Below are positions 1 to 8,364 of a DNA stretch of 64,000 nt, one piece after another (within the stretch, counting starts at the first letter, position 1; the number at the start of each line of letters is the position of its first letter). The notes under the pieces were generated by a model that searched no databases, was not told the origin of the DNA, and was given only the letters and a program-made list of their open reading frames with translations. Position numbers and translations under genes: made by a program. Origin of the DNA: G965227875 sp965227875. GTDB taxonomy: Bacteria > Pseudomonadota > Alphaproteobacteria > Rhizobiales > JAJFHC01. The stretch covers positions 2,108,001 through 2,172,000 of the forward strand of contig OZ245783.1 in the NCBI GenBank assembly GCA_965227875.1, read 5' to 3'.

Positions 1-1546
1 CCTCGATCGTCGCGTTGAGCGCCAGCAGGTTGGTCTGCTCGGCGATGTCGGAGATCATCGAGATCACCTCGCCGATCTTGTCCGCGGTGCTCGCCAGCGT
101 CTCGATCTGGTGCGCGGTCGTCTGGACGTCCTCGACGGCCTTTTTCGACATTTCCGCGGCGTCCGAGACCTGCTGGTTGATCTCCGCGATCGAGCTCGAC
201 AGCTCTTCCGTGGCGGCCGCGACCGTCTGGACATTGGCGGCGGTCTGCTCCTGCACCGCCGCGACCGCGCTCGCCTTGTGGCTCGTCTCCTCGGAGATGC
301 CGGCCATGGACTGTGCCGTGGCGTTGAGCTGGGACGCGGCCGAGGAGACGGTCCCGACCACGTTACCGATGCTGGCGTCGAACTCTTCGGCGATCTGGGC
401 CATCATGCGGCGCTTTTCGGCTTCCGCGTTGGCGGCCTGCTGCGCCTGTTCGGCTTCGAGCTCGCGGGTGCGTATGGCGTTCTGCCGGAAGACCTCCACG
501 GCGCGGGCCATTTCGCCGATTTCGTTGCGCTCGCCGGTCCCGGCGATGTCGAGCTGCGTATTGCCATCGGCGAGGTCGCGCATGTTCGACGTCATCGACC
601 GGATCGGCCCGGTGATGCTCCGCCCGATCAGCAGCCCGAGCAGCGCAGCGACGATGAGGACGGCGAGGGCCGAAATGATGAAGGCTGTCCGGATCTGCTC
701 GCGGGCCGCCTGGAGTTCCGCCGTCGCCGCGGCCTTGCCGGCCTGCGAGGCTTCGAACACGGCCTCGAAATCCGGAACCAGTTCGGCGAAGATCGTGCTC
801 AGTTTGGCGGTTTCGCCATCAAGGTTCACCGATGCCTGCGCATAGGACCGGAATCCGGCCTGGTAGGCATCCATGAGTTTCGCGATTTCGGTTTTTTCGT
901 CCGCCGCAAACGAGGTCTCTGCCAGAAGGGCGTCGAACTCCTGCCGCCGGGTGTCGATCCGCCCGATATACTTCTCGTGGCCGCGCAGCATGAAGTCCTT
1001 TTCATGTCGCCGCATCATCAGCATCTTCACGGTAAGGGGGTCCTGACCCTTGGCCTTCAGTTTTTCTTCCACGGCATGGACCGCACCCCGCAGCTCGCCT
1101 CTCAGCCCCTTTTCTTCGTCGAGGCCGATTTTCTCCTGGATTTTCGCCACGTTGAGGAACTGTTCGGTCAGGCGCGGAATGCCGGCGGACAGGCGTGCAA
1201 TGGCGGCGCGGGTTTCCGCGGCAAGCGCCAGCGCTTCCATTTCGCCGAGCATGGTGCGGACCTTCCCGGCCTCGGCCTCGTACTTGCCGATATAGGCGGC
1301 GTCCTTGCGCAGCAGAAAATCCTTCTCCCGGCGGCGCATCTGGAGCGTGCCCGTCTCGACGTTCTGGGCGAGCTCGGCAAGCTGCGAGAAGCGGTACGCC
1401 CGGTCCAGTTCGCTGTTGAGGATACGGTCGCCGTTGAAATAGACCGCGGCCATGACAGCCGTGGCGAGAACCGCAAGTGCGGCCAGCAGGTTGACCCGCA
1501 TTGAAATCTTGAGCGCAGTGAATAGCTGGCCGGTCCGCATGCCCAT
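1..1546 (-). CDS. Methyl-accepting chemotaxis protein, HBM-like sensor (3' end beyond window)
   Basis: The reading frame is open from the ATG at 1546 to the window edge (515 codons), so the C-terminus is missing. The order is a first membrane segment (about residues 17-36), a roughly 245-residue helical periplasmic domain, a second membrane segment (about 286-306), a HAMP domain, and a signalling domain. The last visible residues contain the hairpin tip MISDIAEQTNLLALNATIE, the CheA/CheW contact region of chemoreceptors. The periplasmic part has two matching motifs, REKDFLLR and HEKDFMLR, which resembles the helical bimodular (HBM) family that binds small organic acids in known members; the ligand here is unknown. 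An in-frame ATG at 1540 is better spaced from the AAGGGG ribosome site and is an alternative start. No che genes are adjacent, so it looks like an orphan receptor. Confidence 0.93.
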   Translation of the reverse strand, partial: MGMRTGQLFTALKISMRVNLLAALAVLATAVMAAVYFNGDRILNSELDRAYRFSQLAELAQNVETGTLQMRRREKDFLLRKDAAYIGKYEAEAGKVRTMLGEMEALALAAETRAAIARLSAGIPRLTEQFLNVAKIQEKIGLDEEKGLRGELRGAVHAVEEKLKAKGQDPLTVKMLMMRRHEKDFMLRGHEKYIGRIDTRRQEFDALLAETSFAADEKTEIAKLMDAYQAGFRSYAQASVNLDGETAKLSTIFAELVPDFEAVFEASQAGKAAATAELQAAREQIRTAFIISALAVLIVAALLGLLIGRSITGPIRSMTSNMRDLADGNTQLDIAGTGERNEIGEMARAVEVFRQNAIRTRELEAEQAQQAANAEAEKRRMMAQIAEEFDASIGNVVGTVSSAASQLNATAQSMAGISEETSHKASAVAAVQEQTAANVQTVAAATEELSSSIAEINQQVSDAAEMSKKAVEDVQTTAHQIETLASTADKIGEVISMISDIAEQTNLLALNATIE

Positions 1547-1682
1547 GTCCCCTTGTTTCCGTGAAGTGCCCAGGAGCGGGGACAGTGACGCAGATTGGTA
1601 AACGAACCGCTATCAATGCGTGCAAAATCGGGGATCATGCACCGATAAATTGCAGGACCTGGGCCGGGTCCGCGAAATCGAA

Positions 1683-1703
1683 CGCCCGTTCGGGCGATTT
1701 TTT
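1683..1703 (+). terminator. Terminator-like hairpin of unclear use
   Basis: CGCCC and GGGCG pair around a four-base loop and are followed by ATTTTTT on the plus strand. No plus-strand gene ends here: it lies in the 317-bp gap between the chemoreceptor start and the XRE gene. It could end a short upstream transcript or insulate the XRE promoter. Apart from this and the promoter at 1757 the gap shows nothing recognisable. Confidence 0.4.
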
Positions 1704-1756
1704 ACGGCTTGTAAGGCTTATTCCACCGTTCGGGCGTGGGAAAACCCGTTGACGCA

Positions 1757-1785
1757 TTGACCTCGACCGCGAGGCAAACTAAACA
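1757..1785 (+). promoter_or_regulatory. Candidate sigma-70 promoter of the XRE gene
   Basis: TTGACC at 1757-1762 and TAAACA at 1780-1785 are separated by 17 bp, about 80 bp upstream of the XRE start codon. The -35 is close to consensus and the -10 is weak. Confidence 0.45.
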
Positions 1786-1863
1786 CCTTGGCTGTCGTGT
1801 TTCAAAGGTAGTCGGAGACCTTCACGGCAGACCGGGGGCGGTCGCGTTCTGGGGAGGACGTAG

Positions 1864-2292
1864 ATGCTTCAAAAACTGCCTGACCCGGTCGACGTCCACG
1901 TCGGCTCCAGGGTACGAATGAGGCGCATTCTCTTGGGAATGAGCCAGGAAAAACTCGGTGAGGAACTCGGCCTCACTTTCCAGCAGATCCAGAAATACGA
2001 AAAAGGCACCAACCGGATCAGTGCGAGCCGTTTGTTCCATATTTCGCGGATCCTGAATGTGCCGGTGCAGTTTTTCTTCGATGAACTGGCCGTCGGTTCG
2101 GAAGGTGTCATGGGCCCGGGCGGGCCGGGTGGCGCCAACGGGCCGGATCACGTCGAGTTTGCCAGGGACGTCGAGGGCCTGCAGCTCAACAAGGCCTTCG
2201 CCGCCATAGACGACCCCGCCGTCAGGCGAAAAGTCGTCGACCTTCTCAAATCTCTGGCCGGTCGCGAACCGGCCGACGGAACGGACGGCTAG
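1864..2292 (+). CDS. XRE-family helix-turn-helix regulator
   Basis: This 142-residue protein has an N-terminal cro/C1-type DNA-binding domain (about residues 12-70) with the typical run SQEKLGEELGLTFQQIQKYE, followed by a Gly-rich linker and a short C-terminal helix region. It starts at an ATG preceded by GGGGAGGACGTAG. It sits directly upstream of metK, an arrangement common in alphaproteobacteria, and may control metK or itself. The inverted repeat between it and metK (2315-2358) is a candidate binding site. The ligand and regulon are not known from the sequence. Confidence 0.93.
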   Translation: MLQKLPDPVDVHVGSRVRMRRILLGMSQEKLGEELGLTFQQIQKYEKGTNRISASRLFHISRILNVPVQFFFDELAVGSEGVMGPGGPGGANGPDHVEFARDVEGLQLNKAFAAIDDPAVRRKVVDLLKSLAGREPADGTDG

Positions 2293-2314
2293 CACCGCGT
2301 TTTTCGTCTCTTGA

Positions 2315-2358
2315 CCGGTCGGTAAATCCTTGCAAGAACAACGCGGATTTACGATCGG
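2315..2358 (+). promoter_or_regulatory. Long inverted repeat in the metK 5' region
   Basis: The arms at 2315-2329 and 2345-2358 share GTAAATCC / GGATTTAC and extend outward through CCGGTCG / CGATCGG with one bulged G and one G-U pair, giving about 14 paired bases. The repeat ends about 23 bases before the metK ribosome site. It may be an operator for the adjacent XRE protein or an RNA leader structure. It does not match any SAM riboswitch class I can recognise. Confidence 0.5.
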
Positions 2359-2393
2359 CCATACCGGGCCGCGACAATGGGGAGTGAAGGCCC

Positions 2394-3563
2394 GTGCCAA
2401 GAAAGAATTATCTGTTCACCAGTGAATCGGTTTCGGAAGGACACCCCGACAAGGTGTGCGACCGTATCTCCGATGCGGTTGTCGACGCCTATCTTTCCGG
2501 CGACCCCTATTCCCGCGTGGCCGTCGAAACCCTGACCACAACGAACCGGATCGTCCTCGCCGGCGAGGTGCGCGGTCCCGACATTTCCCACGACCGCCTG
2601 GAAGAGATCGCGCGCAACTGCGTCCGCGATATCGGCTATGAGCAGGACGGCTTCCATTGGCAGAATGCCGAGGTTTCCGTCTACGTCCATTCCCAGTCCT
2701 CGGACATCGCCATGGGCGTGGACGCCGCCGGGAACAAGGACGAGGGGGCCGGCGATCAGGGCATCATGTTCGGTTACGCCTGCCGCGAGACCAGGGACCT
2801 CATGCCGGCGCCGATCCATCTGTCTCACCGGATCCTGCGCGACATGGCCGCCGCCCGCCATTCCGGCGAACGGCCCGAGTTCGGCCCCGATTCCAAGAGC
2901 CAGGTGACGCTGGCCTATGAGAACGGCCAGCCCGTGCGCGCGACGTCGGTCGTGGTCTCGACCCAGCACTCGGAGGATGTCGACCAGGCGAAAGTGCGCG
3001 AACTGGTGCGTCCTTTCGTGGAAGCGGCCCTGCCTGACGGCTGGATGTGCCCGGAGGAGGATTTCTACGTCAACCCGACCGGCCAGTTCATCATCGGCGG
3101 TCCGGACGGCGACGCCGGCCTGACCGGACGCAAGATCATCGTCGACACCTATGGCGGTGCGGCCCCCCATGGCGGCGGCGCCTTCTCGGGCAAGGACCCG
3201 ACCAAGGTGGACCGCTCGGCCGCCTATGCCGCGCGCTACCTGGCGAAGAACGTCGTGCACGCGGGGCTCTCGGAGCGGTGCACCATCCAGCTTTCCTACG
3301 CGATCGGCGTGTCCAAGCCACTCTCGATCTATGTCGATCTTCACGGCACCGGCAACGGCGTCGACGAAAGCCGGCTCGAAGGTGCGCTCGGCGAGGTCAT
3401 GGATCTCAGCCCGCGCGGCATTCGCGAACATCTCGGCCTCAGCCGCCCGATCTACGAACGCACCTCGGCCTACGGTCACTTCGGCCGCGAACCGAGCGAG
3501 GACGGCGGGTTCTCCTGGGAGCGCACCGACCTGGCGGCGAGCATTTCCGACGCCCTTACCTGA
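2394..3563 (+). CDS. metK: S-adenosylmethionine synthetase
   Basis: The enzyme makes S-adenosylmethionine from methionine and ATP in the cytoplasm. The 389-residue length is normal. Family signatures are visible: the N-terminal FTSESVSEGHPDK, the GAGDQGIMFGYA signature at 118-129, and the Gly-rich loop GGGAFSGKDPTK at 260-271. Translation starts at a GTG behind GGGGAGTGAAGG; no in-frame ATG gives a better N-terminus. It lies downstream of the XRE gene and 20 bp upstream of trmB, whose product uses SAM, so the two are probably co-transcribed. Confidence 0.98.
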   Translation: MPRKNYLFTSESVSEGHPDKVCDRISDAVVDAYLSGDPYSRVAVETLTTTNRIVLAGEVRGPDISHDRLEEIARNCVRDIGYEQDGFHWQNAEVSVYVHSQSSDIAMGVDAAGNKDEGAGDQGIMFGYACRETRDLMPAPIHLSHRILRDMAAARHSGERPEFGPDSKSQVTLAYENGQPVRATSVVVSTQHSEDVDQAKVRELVRPFVEAALPDGWMCPEEDFYVNPTGQFIIGGPDGDAGLTGRKIIVDTYGGAAPHGGGAFSGKDPTKVDRSAAYAARYLAKNVVHAGLSERCTIQLSYAIGVSKPLSIYVDLHGTGNGVDESRLEGALGEVMDLSPRGIREHLGLSRPIYERTSAYGHFGREPSEDGGFSWERTDLAASISDALT

Positions 3564-3583
3564 CCCGACCGTTGCCCGAGGCC

Positions 3584-4264
3584 ATGGCGAAGCCCGAAAG
3601 CCGCCGTCGCGGCCTGATCTACGGACGGCGCCAGGGCCACGCCCTGAGCCCGCGCCAGCAGGCGCTGACCGACGAACTCCTGCCGAAGATCAGTGTCGAT
3701 CTCGACCGGCCGGCGGTGGACCAGCTCGATGCGGCGCGTCCGCTCTGGCTCGAGATCGGTTTCGGGGGCGGCGAACATCTCGCCTGGCAGGCCGAACGTC
3801 GCCCGGACGTGCTGTTTCTGGGATGCGAGCCCTTCGTCAACGGCGTCGCCAAGCTGCTCGTGGCGGTCGAAGAGGTTCCGCTGGCAAACGTGCGGATCCG
3901 TGACGACGACGCCCGGGCGGTTCTGGACTGGCTGCCGGCGGACTCGGTCGACCGGTGTTTCATTCTCTACCCGGATCCCTGGCACAAGAAGCGCCACAAC
4001 AAGCGCCGTTTCATCGGGCCCGAGAACCTCGAGCGCCTCGCCCGTGTCATGAAGCCCGGCGCGGAACTGCGTGTCGCTTCCGATATCCCGGATTACGTGC
4101 GCTGGTCGCTTGAGCACATCGTGCGGGACAGGCGGTTCGAGTGGACCGCGCGGCGGCCGGCGGACTGGCGCGACCGTCCCGACGACTGGCCCCCGACACG
4201 CTACGAACAGAAAGCCGTTCGCGAGGGCCGCACGCCGGCCTATCTCATCTTCCGCCGGGTTTGA
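3584..4264 (+). CDS. trmB: tRNA (guanine-N7)-methyltransferase
   Basis: TrmB methylates G46 of the tRNA variable loop using SAM. The 226-residue protein has the SAM-binding motif EIGFGGGEHL at 57-66, the family motif PDPWHKKRHNKRR at 130-142, and a C-terminal TRYEQKA segment. The ATG at 3584 gives the usual N-terminus; the open frame extends further upstream but overlaps metK. Its 3' end overlaps the convergent deacetylase gene by 20 bp. In many relatives the next gene is rimP; here 7 kb of accessory genes intervene. Confidence 0.97.
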   Translation: MAKPESRRRGLIYGRRQGHALSPRQQALTDELLPKISVDLDRPAVDQLDAARPLWLEIGFGGGEHLAWQAERRPDVLFLGCEPFVNGVAKLLVAVEEVPLANVRIRDDDARAVLDWLPADSVDRCFILYPDPWHKKRHNKRRFIGPENLERLARVMKPGAELRVASDIPDYVRWSLEHIVRDRRFEWTARRPADWRDRPDDWPPTRYEQKAVREGRTPAYLIFRRV

Positions 4265-5168
4265 AGAACCGGCCGACGGCCTCGCCGTAGACCGGCCGGT
4301 CGTAGAGCGGCATGGAGACCCGGCGAGGGGTGTATTCACCGCTTTCGGTCACCTTGCGGACATGTGCCGCAATCTCCTCCATCGGCGCGAACCAGACATC
4401 CCCGGCTTCGACTTCGCGTTCGAGGAAGTCGGCCACCACGGCCCAGCGGGCCAGACGGCCGGTGGCGAAGGGATGGACCACCGCGACCCAGAGACCGCCA
4501 TACCGTTTCATGGCGTCGAATTCCTGGACATAGGGCTCGAACCCGACGCTCGGCGGGTGGATGTTGCCGAAATATCCAAGGTCCTCCGACTGGACGAACT
4601 GGGGCCAGTCGTCGAGCCCCCAATGGGTCGGCAGTTCGACGAGGCTGCCCTGTGGCGTGTCGAGCATGTAGGGCACGTCGTCGCCCATCATCGAGGCGTC
4701 ATAGCTGAAACCGCGCTCGGCGAGCAGGGCGCAGGAGACCTCGGAGAGATTGTAGAGCGGCGCGCGCCATCCGCGCGGCGCCTTGCCCGTGGCGCGTTTG
4801 ATGATGTCGATCCCCACGTCCAGCCAGCGGGCTTCCTCCTCGGGCGGAAGCTCGTTGGGGTGCTCGTGGATATAGCCGTGATGGCCGATCTCGTTGCCGC
4901 CTTCGAGGATGGTCTCGACCGCGGACGGATAGCGTTCGATGCACCACGCCGGGATGAAGAAGGACTGCCGGATGCCGAGCCGCCGGTAGGTCTCGACGAT
5001 GCGCGGGATGGCGACCTCCGGGCCGTATTGCAGCATGGATGTGGTCGCGACCTTACGGTGGCTGTCGTCCGGATGCGCGATATGGACGAGGCTGTCCGCA
5101 TCCATGTCGAACGTGACGCAGGCGGCGCATTTCGCGCCATTGGGCCAGGGGACCGGGTTCGCGATCAT
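4245..5168 (-). CDS. Polysaccharide deacetylase (CE4/NodB-fold) family hydrolase
   Basis: The 307-residue protein has a NodB-homology fold: DMDAD at 21-25 (catalytic base and metal Asp region), HHGYIHEH at 96-103 (metal histidines), and WRAPLYN at 134-140. It lacks a signal peptide, which argues against a cell-wall substrate. Cytoplasmic relatives of this kind include allantoinase- and cyclic-imidase-like enzymes that hydrolyse small cyclic or N-acyl amides. It is the last gene of a five-gene leftward operon, and its ATG overlaps the stop of the preceding SDR gene (ATGA). The linkage to a ureohydrolase suggests a small nitrogen compound as substrate; this is inference. The exact reaction is not known. 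Confidence 0.85.
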   Translation of the reverse strand: MIANPVPWPNGAKCAACVTFDMDADSLVHIAHPDDSHRKVATTSMLQYGPEVAIPRIVETYRRLGIRQSFFIPAWCIERYPSAVETILEGGNEIGHHGYIHEHPNELPPEEEARWLDVGIDIIKRATGKAPRGWRAPLYNLSEVSCALLAERGFSYDASMMGDDVPYMLDTPQGSLVELPTHWGLDDWPQFVQSEDLGYFGNIHPPSVGFEPYVQEFDAMKRYGGLWVAVVHPFATGRLARWAVVADFLEREVEAGDVWFAPMEEIAAHVRKVTESGEYTPRRVSMPLYDRPVYGEAVGRFFKPGGR

Positions 5169-5908
5169 GGCATCACACTCCCTCCGTTCACACCGATGCC
5201 CTGACCGGTGATGTACGCTGCATTGGGCCCGGCGAGAAACAGGGCCATTTCCGCGATCTCCCCGGGCTGGCCGAAACGGGCCAGCGGAATGGCCAGCTCC
5301 TTCTCCCGCCACTCCGGGGTCATGTTGTCCGCCGCCAGCATGGCGGTGTCGATGGGTCCAGGGCACAGGGCGTTGACGAGGATGTCGGGCGCGAACTCTT
5401 TCGCCCAGGACCGCATCAGACCGAGCACCCCGTGTTTGGAGGCGACGTAGGGCGAAAAGGTCTCGCGGCCGTAATAGGCCAGGTCCGACGCGGTCAGGAT
5501 CAGCCGGCCCTTGCGGCCGTGCATGGCGCGGATGGCCTCGCGGCCGACCAGGAAGGTTCCGCGCAGGTTGATCGAGACGACACGGTCGAAATCGTCGACC
5601 GGGGTGTCCAGAAGCGGCGCCTCGTGAATGATGCCGGCACAGTGCACCACCGCGCCCAGCGGCGGCAGGTCCGAACTCACCGCCTCGAAAAGCGCCGTGA
5701 CGGATGCCTCGTCGGCGACATCGCATCGATAGCCGGTGGCCTGCCCGCCGTCCTCGTCGCGGATCGACTGGACGGTCTCCGCCGGATCCTGCAGGTCCGC
5801 GCAGGCGACCCTGGCGCCGGCCCGGGCGAAGGTCCGCGCGCAGGCGGCCCCTATGCCGCGGGCTGCGCCGGTCACCAGAACCGGCATGTCCTCGTAGGCG
5901 CTGCTCAT
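5165..5908 (-). CDS. Short-chain dehydrogenase/reductase (second of two)
   Basis: This is a 247-residue classical SDR with the nucleotide-binding motif TGAARGIG (13-20), a Ser-Tyr-Lys triad at S141, Y154 and K158, and CPGPID after the active site. Asp at 38 following the second strand (ACADL) suggests NAD preference. It is translationally coupled at both ends: its ATG overlaps the preceding SDR stop and its own stop overlaps the deacetylase ATG. The substrate is probably an alcohol or ketone intermediate of the same pathway; nothing in the sequence identifies it. Confidence 0.9.
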   Translation of the reverse strand: MSSAYEDMPVLVTGAARGIGAACARTFARAGARVACADLQDPAETVQSIRDEDGGQATGYRCDVADEASVTALFEAVSSDLPPLGAVVHCAGIIHEAPLLDTPVDDFDRVVSINLRGTFLVGREAIRAMHGRKGRLILTASDLAYYGRETFSPYVASKHGVLGLMRSWAKEFAPDILVNALCPGPIDTAMLAADNMTPEWREKELAIPLARFGQPGEIAEMALFLAGPNAAYITGQGIGVNGGSVMP

Positions 5909-6687
5909 GCCATGACCTCGCCGCGGTCGAGTCCGTAGGCCTGTCCGGTGATGTCCCGGGCGGCGTCGGACGCGAGAAACAGGTAGAGCGACGCCATGTC
6001 GTCCGGCTCCATGAGCCCGCCGATGACCTGGGCGGACACGATCTCGTCCAGCAGCTCGTCCTCGCTGCGGCCGGAGCGTTTCGACATGTTGGCCAGCGAC
6101 AGCATCGCGGCCTCGGTCTTGACCCATCCCGGGCAGACGGCGTTCACGTTGATCCCTTTCGGCCCCAGTTCATGGGCGATCGAACGCATGAATCCAATGT
6201 TGGCGTGCTTGGTGGCGCAATAGGCCGAGAACTCGCCGACCGCGGTGCGGCCCCAGATCGACGACGTGAGGATGATGCGGCCGCCGCGCGGAATCTTCGG
6301 CAGGGCGTGGCGGGTCACCAGGAAGGTGCCGTTGACGTTGATGTCGACGATGCGCCGGAAGGTCTCCTCGACGGCGTCGTCGGGATCCGCGAGCGGCGTG
6401 ATGCGTTCGAGGCCCGCATTGTTGATCAGGACATCGAGCCTGTCGAACCCCGACATCGCCTGGCGGACCTGCCCGGCGTCGGTGATGTCGCAGCGCAGCC
6501 CCCGCACCTCGGCGCCGGTTTCGTCGGCGAGCCGTTCCGCGGCCTCGGTCACCCCGTCTCCGCTGGCGAGGATGCTCACCGCCGCGCCGGCCCTGGCGAA
6601 GCCCCGGGCGATGCCGTAGCCGATGCCCCGGCTGGCGCCGGTGACGAGCACGGTCTTGCCGCCGAAATCGTAGGTGACGTCGCTCAT
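5905..6687 (-). CDS. Short-chain dehydrogenase/reductase (first of two)
   Basis: This 260-residue classical SDR has TGASRGIG at 17-24, NNAG at 89-92, and an active-site triad S142/S143, Y156 and K160. It is clearly a different enzyme from its downstream SDR neighbour, with only family-level similarity, so the operon encodes two oxidoreductase steps rather than a recent duplicate. Its ATG overlaps the ureohydrolase stop by 4 bp and its stop overlaps the next SDR start by 4 bp. The substrate is unknown. Confidence 0.9.
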   Translation of the reverse strand: MSDVTYDFGGKTVLVTGASRGIGYGIARGFARAGAAVSILASGDGVTEAAERLADETGAEVRGLRCDITDAGQVRQAMSGFDRLDVLINNAGLERITPLADPDDAVEETFRRIVDINVNGTFLVTRHALPKIPRGGRIILTSSIWGRTAVGEFSAYCATKHANIGFMRSIAHELGPKGINVNAVCPGWVKTEAAMLSLANMSKRSGRSEDELLDEIVSAQVIGGLMEPDDMASLYLFLASDAARDITGQAYGLDRGEVMA

Positions 6688-7655
6688 TCCGCAGTCCCCG
6701 CGTCGCGGTTGTGCATGATCCGGCCGATCGCGTTCATCAGGATCTGCGCAGCGAGGATGGCGGTGGTTCCGGTGTGGTCGTAGTCCGGGGCCACCTCGAC
6801 GAGGTCCATGCCGACGATGTCGCCGCGCTTCGTCAGCCCGTCGAGCAGCTCGAGCACCTCGTAGTAGAGAAAGCCGCCATGGCTGGGGGTGCCGGTGCCC
6901 GGCGCGATCGAGGGGTCGAACCCGTCGATGTCGATGGTGACGTAGTAGCGCACGCCCTCGGGAATGCGCTCGAGCACGCTGTCGACGCCGAGCTTGCGGA
7001 ACTGGCGGACCGACAGGATGTCCGACCCCATGGCGCGGGCATCGTCATAGCCTTCCTTGGCCGTGGAACTGACGTTCCGGATACCGATCTGGCTGAGACC
7101 CGTCACGTAGTCCTTTTCGGCCGCACGCCGCATCGGATTGCCGTGGCCGTAACGCACCCCGTGACGTTCGTCCACGAAGTCCAGGTGGGCATCGATCTGC
7201 ACCACGTGCACCGGGTCCTGGCCCTCGAAGGCGTTGATGCAGGGAATGTTGATCGAATGGTCCCCGCCCAGCACGATCGGGATCGCACCCGCCTGAAGGA
7301 TCTGGCGCACGCCATGTTCGATATTGGCATGGCTCTTGATCGTGTCGGTATGGACGATGTCGGCGTCGCCGATATCGACGATCTTCACGCGTCCCGCCGG
7401 CAGGTAGGTCACGTCGTCCTCGTGGTCGTAGGCCCCGCCGTGACCGAAGGAGAAGAGCGTCGACGCCTCGCGGATCGCCCGCGGGCCAAACCGTGCGCCG
7501 GCCCGCCACTGGGTGCCGAAATCGAAAGGCGCGCCGAGAATGGCGACGTCGGCGTCGATCTGCGACCAGTCCTGGACGTATGGATTCTTGCCGAAGGTCG
7601 ATATGCCGACGAACGGCAGGTTCAGCCTGCCCGATTCATACCCGTGCTCGCTCAT
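6684..7655 (-). CDS. Ureohydrolase (arginase/agmatinase family)
   Basis: The 323-residue protein has the complete binuclear metal site of the family: GGDHS at 130-134, DAHLD at 155-159, and DIDGFDP at 242-248. Known members release urea from arginine, agmatine, guanidinobutyrate, guanidinopropionate, formiminoglutamate or free guanidine; the sequence alone does not choose between these. It follows the tetR gene with a 4-bp overlap and precedes two SDRs and a deacetylase-fold hydrolase, opposite an ABC importer. The context implies uptake and breakdown of a guanidino or amidino compound. Calling it agmatinase (speB) would go beyond the evidence. Confidence 0.92.
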   Translation of the reverse strand: MSEHGYESGRLNLPFVGISTFGKNPYVQDWSQIDADVAILGAPFDFGTQWRAGARFGPRAIREASTLFSFGHGGAYDHEDDVTYLPAGRVKIVDIGDADIVHTDTIKSHANIEHGVRQILQAGAIPIVLGGDHSINIPCINAFEGQDPVHVVQIDAHLDFVDERHGVRYGHGNPMRRAAEKDYVTGLSQIGIRNVSSTAKEGYDDARAMGSDILSVRQFRKLGVDSVLERIPEGVRYYVTIDIDGFDPSIAPGTGTPSHGGFLYYEVLELLDGLTKRGDIVGMDLVEVAPDYDHTGTTAILAAQILMNAIGRIMHNRDAGTAE

Positions 7656-8293
7656 TTTTGGTCCCCCGTTTCATGGCAATCCTTTTTGGCGGCGAAGATC
7701 GCCCAGACATCGCGGCGAAAGACGCGGTCCGCTGCCGCCTCGCCCTGGTCGTCGTCCGCCACGAACTTGAAGAAGCGGATGTTCTGCATCTCGAAAAGCG
7801 TGTCGGCGAAGCCCGCCGCATCGATCTCGCGCGAAAGGGCGCCGCGCTGCTGATAGGTCTCGATCAGCTCCGCCATGATCCCGATCAGCACCCTGTCGAG
7901 CGCTTCGTAGGTCTGGCCGAACTGCCGCCCGCCCTGCTGGATGCTCGCGGCGACGATTTCCCGCCAGGTCCTCTTGGTCAGGTAGGTCATGGCATGGCGG
8001 CGCATGATGCAGCCGAAGTCCGCCACGGCTTCGCGGACGTCGTCGGGAGGGTTCTCCGTGAGCGCCCTGAGCTGTTCGATCAGGCGCTCGTCGCTTTCCT
8101 TGACCAGGGCCAGAAGCAGGTTCGCCTTGGTCCCGTAGTAATTGTAGACGGTCACGGCCGACAGGTTCGCCTCCGCCGCGATGCTTTCGATGGTGACGGA
8201 GTCGTAGCCCTCGCTCTGGAACCGTGAACGGGCGACGTCCAGTATCCGGTTCGAACGGTCGATCTTCTGTCGCTCGCGCAGTCCTGCTCCCAT
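7652..8293 (-). CDS. TetR/AcrR-family regulator
   Basis: The 213-residue protein carries an N-terminal TetR DNA-binding domain (about residues 10-57) ending in SAVTVYNYYGTKANLL, and a variable all-helical ligand-binding region. The chosen ATG gives MGAGLRERQK; the frame is open 17 codons upstream, but that part is not TetR-like. Its stop overlaps the ureohydrolase ATG, so it is the first gene of the leftward operon and is divergent from the transporter operon. It most likely controls both from the 154-bp gap between them. Confidence 0.9.
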   Translation of the reverse strand: MGAGLRERQKIDRSNRILDVARSRFQSEGYDSVTIESIAAEANLSAVTVYNYYGTKANLLLALVKESDERLIEQLRALTENPPDDVREAVADFGCIMRRHAMTYLTKRTWREIVAASIQQGGRQFGQTYEALDRVLIGIMAELIETYQQRGALSREIDAAGFADTLFEMQNIRFFKFVADDDQGEAAADRVFRRDVWAIFAAKKDCHETGDQK

Positions 8294-8364
8294 TCGGTGC
8301 AACTCTTTTTTTCGGATCGTCGGATGCCCGTGGCCCGGTCGCATCCGGCACGCGCAAGTTTTCT

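Noticed and set aside
15..1504. Long plus-strand frames of 276 and 464 codons
   Set aside because: They are antisense to the chemoreceptor, whose minus-strand frame has clear HAMP and signalling motifs; the plus-strand translations have none.
2293..2393. SAM riboswitch before metK
   Set aside because: The conserved cores of the SAM-II and SAM/SAH classes are not recognisable; only a simple long hairpin is seen.
2349..3479. 376-codon minus-strand frame
   Set aside because: It lies opposite metK and exists because of high GC in codon position three; no family motif.
6684..7655. Specific name speB (agmatinase)
   Set aside because: Family motifs do not separate agmatinase from guanidinobutyrase, guanidinopropionase or guanidine hydrolase, and the context is not polyamine synthesis.
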